The position numbers and the translations under genes are program-made. From positions 57,903-121,902 of the forward strand of contig NZ_JBHYHC010000011.1 in NCBI RefSeq assembly GCF_042738955.1: a stretch of 64,000 nt of DNA. Reading direction: 5' to 3'. Origin of the DNA: Umezawaea sp042738955. GTDB taxonomy: Bacteria; Actinomycetota; Actinomycetes; Mycobacteriales; Pseudonocardiaceae. This document shows, piece after piece, positions 17,640 through 26,717 of this stretch. Numbering within the stretch: position 1 is the stretch's first letter; each line of letters begins with the position of its first letter. The notes under the pieces were generated by a model. The model made no database searches. It was not told where the DNA came from and saw only the letters and a program-made list of their open reading frames with translations.

Positions 17640-17944
17640 TCCGCTGCCTTTCCGGTGAACCCGAAGGCGTTGTCGCGGTCGATCATCTCGTAGAGGTCCG
17701 CGACCTCCTTGAGCCCGATCGCCATGTCGTTGACCGTGGTGGCGGCCTTGCCGAGGATGTCCTGCGAGGCGCCGGCCGTCTTGAGCAGGAACTCGGCGAG
17801 GAACCCGCCGAACACGCCGAACGCCTCCGTGGACAGCGACGGGTCGGCCATCTTGGTCGCGGCCTGCATGCGCTGGCTCAGCCCGTCGACCGTGGCGGCG
17901 TGCGCGCGCACCTCCGCCGGACTCACGTTGAAGGAGTTGAACAT
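17636..17944 (-). CDS. EspC-like ESX-associated small protein
   Basis: A 102-residue helical protein (MFNSFNVSPAEVRAHAATVD…) resembling the ESX-1 EspC family (PF10824 type): a helical hairpin of WXG100 size with the conserved early VSPAEVRAHA segment and a C-terminal NAFGFTGKA. Such proteins are usually co-secreted with a partner by type VII systems. It is translationally coupled to the downstream Gly-rich protein and 17 bases downstream of the YbaB-like gene. Family assignment is from pattern memory. Confidence 0.75.
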   Translation of the reverse strand: MFNSFNVSPAEVRAHAATVDGLSQRMQAATKMADPSLSTEAFGVFGGFLAEFLLKTAGASQDILGKAATTVNDMAIGLKEVADLYEMIDRDNAFGFTGKAAE

Positions 17945-17961
17945 CGTCAGGTACCCCCTGC

Positions 17962-18405
17962 TCAGCCCATGACTTCCGGCGGATTGGTGAAGTAGTCGTC
18001 GTCCGGCCTGGTGTCCCGACGCTGCGGCTCGGGCGCCGGTTCCGCCTCGTCCGTGCCGTCACCCGAATAGCCGTGCGGCATCTGCGCTTTCACGAAGTCG
18101 AGCGCGGGGCTGTCGCCGATGAACTCGGTCATGATCTCGACCACTCGTCCGGCCGCGTTGCGCTGCGCCTCACCGGACGCCGCGAGCACCGCGCCCGCGA
18201 TCCGCTCGGGGTCCATCTCGCGCGCGCCGGGCCGGATGACGAGGTTCTCCAGGGCGCCCGCGGCGTTGACCGTGACCGTGATCAGGCCGTCCGGCGAGGT
18301 GGCGCTGCCGCCGACCCCGCCGAGCCTGGTCTCGGCCTGGGCCGCGTTCTGCTTGGCCTGTTCGATCTTCTGCCCGTACTGCGCGAGCCACTGGTCAGGC
18401 TCCAT
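17962..18405 (-). CDS. YbaB/EbfC-family DNA-binding-like protein
   Basis: A 147-residue protein with a YbaB-like core: N-terminal helix (residues about 5-25, KIEQAKQNAAQAETRLGG), beta strands GLITVTVNAAGALENLVI, and a long second helix ending near residue 100; an acidic tail follows. Family members form tweezer-like dimers that bind DNA. In actinomycetes YbaB-like genes frequently precede WXG/EspC-type genes, as here. ATG 18405 is chosen because GAGGGG sits five bases upstream; GTG 18411 is also in frame but overlaps that site. Confidence 0.78.
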   Translation of the reverse strand: MEPDQWLAQYGQKIEQAKQNAAQAETRLGGVGGSATSPDGLITVTVNAAGALENLVIRPGAREMDPERIAGAVLAASGEAQRNAAGRVVEIMTEFIGDSPALDFVKAQMPHGYSGDGTDEAEPAPEPQRRDTRPDDDYFTNPPEVMG

Positions 18406-18603
18406 GATCACCCCTCGTCTGGAGCGGGGCTAGCGCCCACGACACGTTGGACCGCGGGCGACCCGATTCGGTTCCGCGGACCGTATCGTGTCATCGGAAT
18501 CCTCTGGATCAGGGAACATGTGGTGGGATACAGCCGTTCGGCCGCACTCGATGACACCCGTCCGGCGGATCGCACGAGGCGTGACCAACAGGAGGAGAGC
18601 ACC

Positions 18604-19515
18604 GTGGCTGAGGGGGTGCTGGAGATCGACCGGATCTCCAAGCGCTACGGCGAGGTCGTGGCCCTGCGGGACATGACGTTCGAGGTCCGGGCGGGTGAGC
18701 TGTTCGGGTTCGTCGGCAGCAACGGCGCGGGCAAGACGACCGCCATGCGGATCGCCTTGGGCGTCCTGGCCGCGGACTCGGGCGAGGTGAGGTGGAATGG
18801 AGCGCCCATCACGTTCGAGACGCGCCGCCGCATCGGCTACATGCCGGAGGAGCGCGGGCTCTACCCGAAGATGAAGGTGCTGGAGCAGCTCGTGTACCTC
18901 GCCGAGCTGCACGGCCTGACCACGAACGACGCGCACCGGTCGGCGGAGAACTGGATCGCGCGGCTCGGCGTGCGCGACCGGCGCAACGACGAGGTGCAGA
19001 AGCTCAGCCTCGGCAACCAGCAGCGCGTGCAGCTCGCCGCGGCGCTGGTGCACGAGCCGGACGTGCTGGTGCTGGACGAGCCGTTCTCCGGGCTGGACCC
19101 GGTGGCGGTGGACGTGATGAGCCAGGTGTTGCGGGAGAAGGCTTCCGCGGGTGTGCCCGTGGTGTTCTCCAGCCACCAGCTCGACCTGGTGGAACGGCTG
19201 TGCGACCGGGTCGGCATCGTCCGAAGTGGAGCGATGGTGGCCAGGGGGACCGTCGAGGAGCTGCGGGCGGGCGGCGAGACCCGGCTGGTGGTGAACGCGC
19301 CGGACGCGGCCGAGGGCTGGTCCGCCGGGGTGCCGGGGGTGCGCGTCGTCGAGGTCCGCGGCCCGCTGACCACCCTGGAGCTGGCGCCGGACGCCGACGA
19401 CCAGGCCGTGCTGCACGCGGCGCTGGCCACCGGGCCGGTCCGGGAGTTCACCAGGCAGCGGCCGTCGCTGACCGAGCTGTTCCGCAACGTCGTGACCGAG
19501 GAGGGTGCGGCATGA
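18604..19515 (+). CDS. ABC transporter ATP-binding protein (NatA/YhaQ type)
   Basis: A 303-residue ATPase with Walker A GSNGAGKT, the signature written LSLGNQQR (a Gly-Asn variant of LSGGQ common in this branch), Walker B VLVLDEPFSGLDP and H-loop SSHQLD. The C-terminal 80 residues form the extra domain (DUF4162-like) of sodium/drug exporter ATPases. The start is GTG 18604, eight bases after GGAGG; an upstream extension lacks support. It overlaps the permease gene by ATGA. The pair resembles NatAB or YhaQP exporters. Confidence 0.92.
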   Translation: MAEGVLEIDRISKRYGEVVALRDMTFEVRAGELFGFVGSNGAGKTTAMRIALGVLAADSGEVRWNGAPITFETRRRIGYMPEERGLYPKMKVLEQLVYLAELHGLTTNDAHRSAENWIARLGVRDRRNDEVQKLSLGNQQRVQLAAALVHEPDVLVLDEPFSGLDPVAVDVMSQVLREKASAGVPVVFSSHQLDLVERLCDRVGIVRSGAMVARGTVEELRAGGETRLVVNAPDAAEGWSAGVPGVRVVEVRGPLTTLELAPDADDQAVLHAALATGPVREFTRQRPSLTELFRNVVTEEGAA

Positions 19516-20699
19516 ACCGACTCAGCCCGAGCCGGGCGGTGCTGCTGGTCGCCAGGCGGGAGTTCCTCGGGAAGATCCGCACCCGCTCGTTCGTCATCGG
19601 CACGGTGGTCGTCATCGCGGCGATCGCCGGGTTCGCGCTGCTCCAGGCCGTGCTGTTCGACAAGGCCAGCACCAGCACCGTGGGGTTGAGCGGCCAGTCG
19701 ACCGTGCTCGCGGAGCCGCTGCGGCAGACCTCGAAGGCCTTCGGCCGCGAGATCACCACCGTCGACGTGACCGACCCGGCGAAGGCCGAGGAGGACGTCC
19801 GCAAGGGCGACCTGGACGTGCTGATCACCGGCGCGCCGGACGCGCTGCGGGTCGTGGTGAAGGAGAACCTCAACTCCGAGCTCCAGAACGCGCTCGACGC
19901 GATCGTGAAGCAGCAGGTCCTCAACGCCCAGCTCGCCGAGGCGGGCCTGGACCCGGCCGTGGTGGCCAAGAACATCGCGGCGGCCAAGGTGACCGTGGTC
20001 GAGCTGGCCCCCGAGGACCCGCAGCAGGGACAGCGCCTGGCGATCGGCCTGGTCATCGCCGTGCTGCTGTACTACTCGCTGCTGGTCTACGGGATGATGG
20101 TCGCCCAGGGCGTCGTGGAGGAGAAGTCCAGCCGGGTCGTGGAGATCCTGCTGGCCACGCTCCGGCCGTGGCAGCTCCTGCTGGGCAAGGTGATGGGCCT
20201 CGGCGCGGTCGGACTGGTGCAACTGCTGGTGATCGGCGGCGTCGGCCTCGCGGTCGGCTCGGCGACCGGCGCGGTCGACGTGCCCGGCGTGGCGGGCGGG
20301 GCGCTCGCCACCGGCATCCTCTGGTACCTGCTCGGCTTCTTCCTCTACGCCACGGTGTTCGCCGCCGCGGCGTCGCTGGTGTCCCGCCAGGAGGAGCTCC
20401 AGTCGGTGATCACCCCGATCAGCACGGTGATCATCATCGCCTTCGTCGTCGGCATCAACCTGATGATCCAGGACCCGTCCGGCACCGCCGTGACGGTGCT
20501 GTCGATGCTGCCGCCGTTCGCGCCGATCCTGATGCCCGGCCGGATGGCGCTCGGCGTCGCGCCGCTGTGGCAGGTGCTGCTGTCGATCGTCCTGGCGCTC
20601 GGCGCGGTCGGCGCGATGACGTGGCTCGGCGGCAAGATCTACTCCAACGCCGTGCTGCGCACCGGTTCCCGCGTCAAGCTCCGGGACGCCCTGCGCTAG
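19512..20699 (+). CDS. ABC-2 type permease (NatB/YhaP type)
   Basis: A 395-residue permease: one N-terminal membrane helix (about 25-48), an extracytoplasmic domain to about residue 170, then five to six helices (about 180-380). The EEKSSRVVEILLATLRPWQLLLGK segment between helices is the usual ABC-2/CcmB-type coupling region. Together with the preceding ATPase it forms an exporter for sodium, drugs or a lipid; the substrate is not readable. Its stop is 30 bases from the convergent photolyase stop, in a stretch holding a CGGGCGTTC direct repeat. Confidence 0.9.
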   Translation: MNRLSPSRAVLLVARREFLGKIRTRSFVIGTVVVIAAIAGFALLQAVLFDKASTSTVGLSGQSTVLAEPLRQTSKAFGREITTVDVTDPAKAEEDVRKGDLDVLITGAPDALRVVVKENLNSELQNALDAIVKQQVLNAQLAEAGLDPAVVAKNIAAAKVTVVELAPEDPQQGQRLAIGLVIAVLLYYSLLVYGMMVAQGVVEEKSSRVVEILLATLRPWQLLLGKVMGLGAVGLVQLLVIGGVGLAVGSATGAVDVPGVAGGALATGILWYLLGFFLYATVFAAAASLVSRQEELQSVITPISTVIIIAFVVGINLMIQDPSGTAVTVLSMLPPFAPILMPGRMALGVAPLWQVLLSIVLALGAVGAMTWLGGKIYSNAVLRTGSRVKLRDALR

Positions 20700-20729
20700 C
20701 GGGCGTTCCGGGCCCGCGGGCGTTCGGGG

Positions 20730-22004
20730 CTAGGACTTGATCGCGCCGTACCGCGCGAGCGCCACTTGGCGCTCGTGGGCGTGGTCGACGATCGGGTCGT
20801 GCGGCTGGTGCACGGCCTTGCCCTCGACGTCGCGGAGTTCCGGCACGTACCGGCGGATGTAGTCGCCGGACGGGTCGAACTTCTCGCCCTGGGTGATCGG
20901 GTTGAAGACGCGGAAGTACGGGGCCGCGTCCGTTCCCGACCCGGCGACCCACTGCCAGCCGTGCTGGTTGGACGCGAGGTCGCCGTCGACCAGGTGGTCC
21001 ATGAAGTGCTTGGCGCCCCACCACCACGGCAGGTGCAGGTCCTTCACCAGGAAGCTGGCCACGATCATCCGCACCCGGTTGTGCATCCAGCCCTCGGCGA
21101 GGAGCTGGCGCATCCCGGCGTCCACGATCGGGAACCCCGTGCGGCCCTCCTGCCACGCCGTGAACCGGCCGTCGTCCTCGTCGTGCTCCATGCGGTCGAA
21201 CTTGGCGTCGTAGTTCTTCGTCGCGGTCTCCGGCCGGTGCCACAGCACGTCGGCGTAGAACTCCCGCCACGCCAGCTCGCTGCGGAAGGTGGCGTCGCCC
21301 TCGTCGTCGCCCAGCTCGGCCAGCAGCGTCCGCGGGTGCAGCAGCCCCCACCGCAGGTACGGCGACAACCGGCTCGTGGCGTCCAGGTCCGGCCGGTCGC
21401 GCGCGGTCTTGTAGTCCGGGAGGCGCTCGTCGCGGAACTTCTCCCACAGCGGCAGCGGATCGGCCACCGGCTCCACGTCGGGCAGCTTCTCGCCGCCCCG
21501 CTTCGCCACCCAGTCCACAGTGGACGCGTCGGTCTCGGCGGGCTTGCGCCACCCGTGGCCCTCCCAGGCCCGGCGGAACGGCGTGAACACCTTGAACGGC
21601 GTCCCGTCGCCCTTGAGCACCCGGCCGGGGGCCACCGCGTACGGCGAGCCGGAGCGGACGAGTTCGACGTCCCCCAACGCTTTCTCCACGGCGGCGTCCC
21701 GCTTGCGGCCGTACGGCCCGTAGTCCGCGGAGATGTGCACGCTGTCCGCCTTGGCCGCGACCTCGGGCACCACGTCGACCGGGTTGCCGCGCACCACGTG
21801 CAGACGGCCGCCCAACTCGTCGTCCAGCCTGCGCAGGCACCGGTGCAGGTAGTCGGTGCGCGCCTTGCCCGCCGACGCCAACAACCGGTCGTCGAGCACG
21901 AACAGCCCGATCGCGGACGACGAGCGCTCGGCCGCGCTCAACAGCGCCGGGTGGTCGGCGGTGCGCAGGTCACGGCGGAACCAGATCACAGTCGGAGAAG
22001 CCAC
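20730..22004 (-). CDS. phr: Deoxyribodipyrimidine photolyase
   Basis: A 424-residue photolyase/cryptochrome family protein: N-terminal antenna alpha/beta domain (IWFRRDLRTADHPAL), FAD domain with RLSPYLRWGLLHPR, ELAWREFYADVL, and the DNA/FAD signature WMHNRVRMIVASFLVKDLHLPWWWG…LASNQHGWQWVAGSGTDAAPYFRVFNP. It uses blue light and reduced FAD to split cyclobutane pyrimidine dimers. The length and motifs fit class I CPD photolyases rather than cryptochromes. It is a single-gene unit with a GTG start. Confidence 0.94.
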   Translation of the reverse strand: MASPTVIWFRRDLRTADHPALLSAAERSSSAIGLFVLDDRLLASAGKARTDYLHRCLRRLDDELGGRLHVVRGNPVDVVPEVAAKADSVHISADYGPYGRKRDAAVEKALGDVELVRSGSPYAVAPGRVLKGDGTPFKVFTPFRRAWEGHGWRKPAETDASTVDWVAKRGGEKLPDVEPVADPLPLWEKFRDERLPDYKTARDRPDLDATSRLSPYLRWGLLHPRTLLAELGDDEGDATFRSELAWREFYADVLWHRPETATKNYDAKFDRMEHDEDDGRFTAWQEGRTGFPIVDAGMRQLLAEGWMHNRVRMIVASFLVKDLHLPWWWGAKHFMDHLVDGDLASNQHGWQWVAGSGTDAAPYFRVFNPITQGEKFDPSGDYIRRYVPELRDVEGKAVHQPHDPIVDHAHERQVALARYGAIKS

Positions 22005-22055
22005 CGCCCAACGCTAAGTCGGGCTCGGCACCTCTGCATGACGGGCGGACACGAC

Positions 22056-22090
22056 AAAGGCCCGCACCCCCGATCGGGGCACGGGCCTTG
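22056..22090 (-). terminator. Rho-independent-type terminator after gltA
   Basis: AAGGCCCG (22057-22064) pairs with CGGGCCTT (22082-22089), and inside it CCCCGATCGGGG pairs with itself. Read on the minus strand the stem is followed by TTTGTCG, 14 bases after the gltA stop. Confidence 0.8.
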
Positions 22091-22103
22091 TGCGCGTTTC
22101 GAC

Positions 22104-23417
<1,314 letters not shown>

Positions 23418-23914
23418 TCAGAGTCCCTCTCACGCTAGGGCGGGGTGGCCGCATCGGCTCGACCGGTCGTGCAGGTCTCACTCGCCGGTAAGCGGATCTG
23501 GGTCTCCGCAACCGCAGCACCACCCCGTTGGGGTCCTGTCAGTTCTCCCACGCTAGTCGGCGGCCTCACCGCCTCGCAGCAGTGATGTGAACCGATTCCG
23601 TGAGGTGGGACCGGCATCACACGCATCTGTCGCGAACTCCGCACGGTGGCCAGCGTGCACGTTCCCCGAGCGACCGGTGGTCGACCGACCCGTGGGAGCG
23701 TTGCGTTCCACGGTAGCCCGTCCGGCACCTTTCGCCACCTCATCAGGGGTGAGAGCTAGGCCATTCCCGTGCTCGTCCGATCACCCCCTGGTGATCACGA
23801 ACACTGTGAGTGATGCCACGTCACCCTGTTCCGCGACGACAAAACGCATCGGGTGGCGATAGGTTCAGGACTCGGGCCACCACTCACCAGTGGGGGTCGC
23901 GAAGAACCGAAGGT
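23418..23914. promoter_or_regulatory. Gene-free upstream region of gltA
   Basis: About 500 bases without a convincing gene. Short open frames occur on both strands but lack codon bias, ribosome sites and recognisable motifs. The motif CACGCTAG (23432-23439) has a near match at 23550-23556 (ACGCTAG). CCTCAC and GTGAGG pair at long range near 23570-23605. The region probably holds the gltA promoter and control sites; I could not identify individual boxes. Confidence 0.5.
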
Positions 23915-23936
23915 GCCCCGGTCACAAAACCGGGGC
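23915..23936 (-). terminator. Terminator-like hairpin after the PfkB kinase gene
   Basis: GCCCCGGT (23915-23922) pairs with ACCGGGGC (23929-23936) across a 6-base loop, 10 bases past the kinase stop. The flanking GAACC/GGTTC can extend the stem weakly. There is no long T-run. Confidence 0.6.
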
Positions 23937-23946
23937 TCCGAGGTTC

Positions 23947-24909
23947 CTACTCCACGAACGCCGCGAGTTCCTCGCTGTAGGGCGGCTCCGCCCCGGCTCG
24001 AGTGCAGGTGAAGGCGGCCGCGTTCCCGGCGTAGGTCAGCGCCTCTTCCCACCGCTCCGCGGTCAGCGCCTGCACGGCGTCGGCGCTCAGCGCGTCCTCC
24101 TGGTGCAGCCACGCGATCAGCGCGCCCTGCACGGTGTCCCCGGCCCCGATGGTGTCCACCACGGTCACCTTGCGCGGCGGCACCCGCAGCACCTCGCCGG
24201 CACCGGTCAGCACCGCCAGCCCGTCGCCGCCCCTGGTCAGCACGATCGCCGCGGGCCCGGCCGCGAGCCACTGCCGCGCCACCTCCAGCACGGCGTCCTC
24301 GGGCGCGTCCTCCGGCAGGTCCGCGAGCCAGCGCGCGTCCTCGACGGACACCTTCAGCAGCCCCACGTCCGGCAGCCACGACAGGTACCGCGCGCGGTAC
24401 GCGGCGGGGTCGTGGATCAGGGCGGCCCGGATGTTCGGGTCCAGCACGGTCAGCGCGCCGCGCGCGGATTCCCGCCGCAGCACGGCCTCGTACGCGCTCG
24501 CCCCCGGCTCCAGCACCAGCGACAGCGTCCCGAACGACACGGCGGTCACGTCCTCCGCCAGCGCGCCGGGGTCGGCGACCAGCCGGTCGGCCGTGCCCTC
24601 GACGTAGAACGAGTACCGCGCCGACCCGTCCGGCCCGATGCCGACGACGGCCAGCGTGGTCGGCTCGGCGCCGCGCTGCACCAGGTCCGTGCCCACGGCG
24701 GAGCCGTGCAGGCGGTCGACGAGCGCGTCGCCGTAGAGGTCCGTCGACACCCGCGACAGGAAGCTCACCGGGGCGCCGAGCCTGCCCGCCGCGATGGCCA
24801 CGTTGTACGGCCCACCGCCCAGGCGCGGCATCAGGTCGGCCAACCCGCCGTCCGCCGTCGAGGGCGACGGGACGAGGTCGACCAACGCCTCACCAGCAAC
24901 CACGATCAC
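23947..24909 (-). CDS. PfkB-family sugar kinase (fructokinase/ribokinase-like)
   Basis: A 320-residue kinase with both PfkB signatures: N-terminal GGGPYNVAIAAGRLGAPVSFL and C-terminal DTIGAGDTVQGALIAWL, whose Asp is the catalytic base. These enzymes phosphorylate a sugar hydroxyl with ATP; EALVDLVP at the start favours fructokinase-like members. GTG 24909 overlaps the TetR stop by four bases (GTGA), so kinase and regulator are one transcript, facing an acyl-CoA dehydrogenase. Confidence 0.9.
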   Translation of the reverse strand: MIVVAGEALVDLVPSPSTADGGLADLMPRLGGGPYNVAIAAGRLGAPVSFLSRVSTDLYGDALVDRLHGSAVGTDLVQRGAEPTTLAVVGIGPDGSARYSFYVEGTADRLVADPGALAEDVTAVSFGTLSLVLEPGASAYEAVLRRESARGALTVLDPNIRAALIHDPAAYRARYLSWLPDVGLLKVSVEDARWLADLPEDAPEDAVLEVARQWLAAGPAAIVLTRGGDGLAVLTGAGEVLRVPPRKVTVVDTIGAGDTVQGALIAWLHQEDALSADAVQALTAERWEEALTYAGNAAAFTCTRAGAEPPYSEELAAFVE

Positions 24910-25520
24910 GCGCGTCTCCGTTCGTTCTGCAAGCCGTCGAGGAGCAGTTCGCCGAGCGCCGTGAAGGCCTCCGAGTCCGTGACGCCCGCCCTCCTGGTCA
25001 GCACGCCCGTCTGGATGCCCTCGATCAGCAGCCCGGCCATCTCGGCGAACAGGGTCGCATGGACGTCGCGGAACACGCCTTCGCGGACGCCGTCGGCGAT
25101 GAACGTGCGCAGGCGTTCGGCGGCGGCGCGGGCGTTGCGCTCGTAGGTGGAGCGGGTCGGCGCGAACGCGGACACGTCGGCGATGAACTGGGCCGAGGCG
25201 CGGCGCAGCTCGGCGGCCGCTCCGGCGAGGTAGGTGCCGATGCGGACGCGGACGTCGTCGACGTCGGCGATCAGCTCCTCGATGCGCTGGGCCGCTCCCT
25301 TGAAGTACCGGCCGACGACGCGGACGGCCAGCTGCTCCTTGCTGGCGGCGAGCGCGTACAGCGTGGACTTGGAGCAGTGCAGGCGGGCGGCGAGGTCGTC
25401 GAGCGTGAAGTGCGCGAACCCCTCCGCCAGCACGAGCGCCTCGAGGCGCGCGAGCAGCTCGGTCTGCCGCCCCGTGAGCGGCCTGCGGACCATCGAGGTC
25501 ATGCGCGAACTGTCCCACAT
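24906..25520 (-). CDS. TetR-family regulator, divergent from an acyl-CoA dehydrogenase
   Basis: A 204-residue regulator. The helix-turn-helix is near the N-terminus (FTLDDLAARLHCSKSTLYALAASKEQL); the rest is a helical ligand domain. ATG 25520 is used; ATG 25502 is equally possible and frames extending to 25571 would cross the operator. A double palindromic site lies immediately upstream. The divergent partner and operator layout recall fatty-acyl-responsive TetR proteins, but the downstream sugar kinase is an unusual companion. Confidence 0.88.
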   Translation of the reverse strand: MWDSSRMTSMVRRPLTGRQTELLARLEALVLAEGFAHFTLDDLAARLHCSKSTLYALAASKEQLAVRVVGRYFKGAAQRIEELIADVDDVRVRIGTYLAGAAAELRRASAQFIADVSAFAPTRSTYERNARAAAERLRTFIADGVREGVFRDVHATLFAEMAGLLIEGIQTGVLTRRAGVTDSEAFTALGELLLDGLQNERRRA

Positions 25521-25530
25521 GGCTAGGAGG

Positions 25531-25568
25531 AGTACTGGGGTACGTCCTACAGTACTGGTTCCAGTACT
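25531..25568. promoter_or_regulatory. Palindromic operator with three AGTACTGG half-sites
   Basis: AGTACTGG at 25531-25538 and 25551-25558 are 20 bp apart, and the second is the left half of the perfect palindrome AGTACTGG-TT-CCAGTACT (25551-25568). A TACAGT -10-like box for the dehydrogenase overlaps the palindrome (25549-25554). This is a strong candidate binding site for the adjacent TetR protein. Confidence 0.75.
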
Positions 25569-25583
25569 CACCGGAGGTCGTCG

Positions 25584-26717
25584 ATGCCCGCCGAACGCCT
25601 GCTGCCCACCACCGAGGCCGAGGACCTGATCTCGCTGGTCCGCGAGATCGCCAGGGACGAGCTGAAGCCCCGCGCGGCCGAGGCCGAGGAGCAGGAGCGG
25701 TTCCCGCGCGACGTGTTCCGCCTGCTCGGCAAGTCAGGGCTGCTCGGCCTGCCGTACCCGGAGCGGTTCGGCGGCGGCGAGCAGCCGTACGAGGTGTACC
25801 TCCAGGCCCTGGAGGAGATCGCGTCGGCGTGGATGTCCGTGGCGGTCGGCACGTCCGTGCACGTGATGTCGGCCTACCCGCTGGCCACGTTCGGCACGCC
25901 CGCCCAGCGCGACCGGTGGCTGCCGACGCTGCTGGAGGGCGACCTGCTCGGCGGGTACGCGCTGTCCGAGACGCACGCGGGGTCCGACGCGGGCGCGCTG
26001 TCGACCCGCGCGGTGCGCGACGGCGACGACTACGTCGTGAACGGCACCAAGGCGTGGATCACCCACGCGGGCGCGGCCGACTTCTACACGTTGATGGCGC
26101 GGACGTCCGAAAAGGACATCAGCTGCTTCCTGGCGGACAACGGTCCCGGCATCACGGCCGCCGCGCCCGAGCGGAAGATGGGCCTGACCGGATCCACCAC
26201 CGCGCAGCTCAGGTTCGAGGACGCGCGGGTGCCGGCGGACCGGTTGATCGGGGCCGAGGGCGACGGGTTGAAGATCGCGCTGGACGCCCTGAACTCCGGC
26301 AGGCTCGGCATCGCCGCGTGCGCCGTGGGCCTCGGGCAGGCCGCGCTGGACGAGGCCGTGACGTACGCGAAGCAGCGCACGCAGTTCGGCAAGCCGATCA
26401 TCGAGTTCCAGGGCTTGGAGTTCCTGCTGGCGGACATGGCCGCCGGCGTGGAGTCGGCCCGCGCCACGTACCTGGAGGCGGCCCGCCGCAAGGACCGCGG
26501 GCTGCCGTTCCAGCGGCAGGCGTCGATCGCCAAGCTCGTCGCCACGGACATGGCGATGAAGGTGACGACCGACGCCGTGCAGGTGCTGGGCGGAGCCGGC
26601 TACACCCGCGACTTCCCCGTGGAGCGGTACATGCGGGAGGCGAAGGTGCTGCAGATCTTCGAGGGCACGAACCAGATCCAGCGCTTGGTGATCGGCCGCG
26701 CGCTCCGCAAGCTCTAG
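25584..26717 (+). CDS. Acyl-CoA dehydrogenase
   Basis: A 377-residue flavoenzyme: YALSETHAGSDAGAL and KAWITHAG (FAD and substrate contacts), RTQFGKPIIEFQGLEF, QVLGGAGYTRDFPVERYMREAKVLQIFEGTNQIQR. The position of the catalytic base of short-chain members is occupied by Glu360 in FEGTNQ. It catalyses alpha,beta-dehydrogenation of an acyl-CoA and passes electrons to ETF. CGGAGG lies upstream of ATG 25584. Its last codon overlaps the convergent amidohydrolase stop in CTAG. Confidence 0.95.
   Translation: MPAERLLPTTEAEDLISLVREIARDELKPRAAEAEEQERFPRDVFRLLGKSGLLGLPYPERFGGGEQPYEVYLQALEEIASAWMSVAVGTSVHVMSAYPLATFGTPAQRDRWLPTLLEGDLLGGYALSETHAGSDAGALSTRAVRDGDDYVVNGTKAWITHAGAADFYTLMARTSEKDISCFLADNGPGITAAAPERKMGLTGSTTAQLRFEDARVPADRLIGAEGDGLKIALDALNSGRLGIAACAVGLGQAALDEAVTYAKQRTQFGKPIIEFQGLEFLLADMAAGVESARATYLEAARRKDRGLPFQRQASIAKLVATDMAMKVTTDAVQVLGGAGYTRDFPVERYMREAKVLQIFEGTNQIQRLVIGRALRKL

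Noticed and set aside
15897..17693. 598-residue plus-strand Pro/Arg/Thr-rich protein
   Set aside because: It is the antisense of the Gly-rich T7SS-like gene; the minus strand has the WXG-type helices and ATGA coupling.
23435..23862. Small genes in the gltA upstream region
   Set aside because: Open frames on both strands overlap each other, lack ribosome sites and family features, and resemble random high-GC frames.
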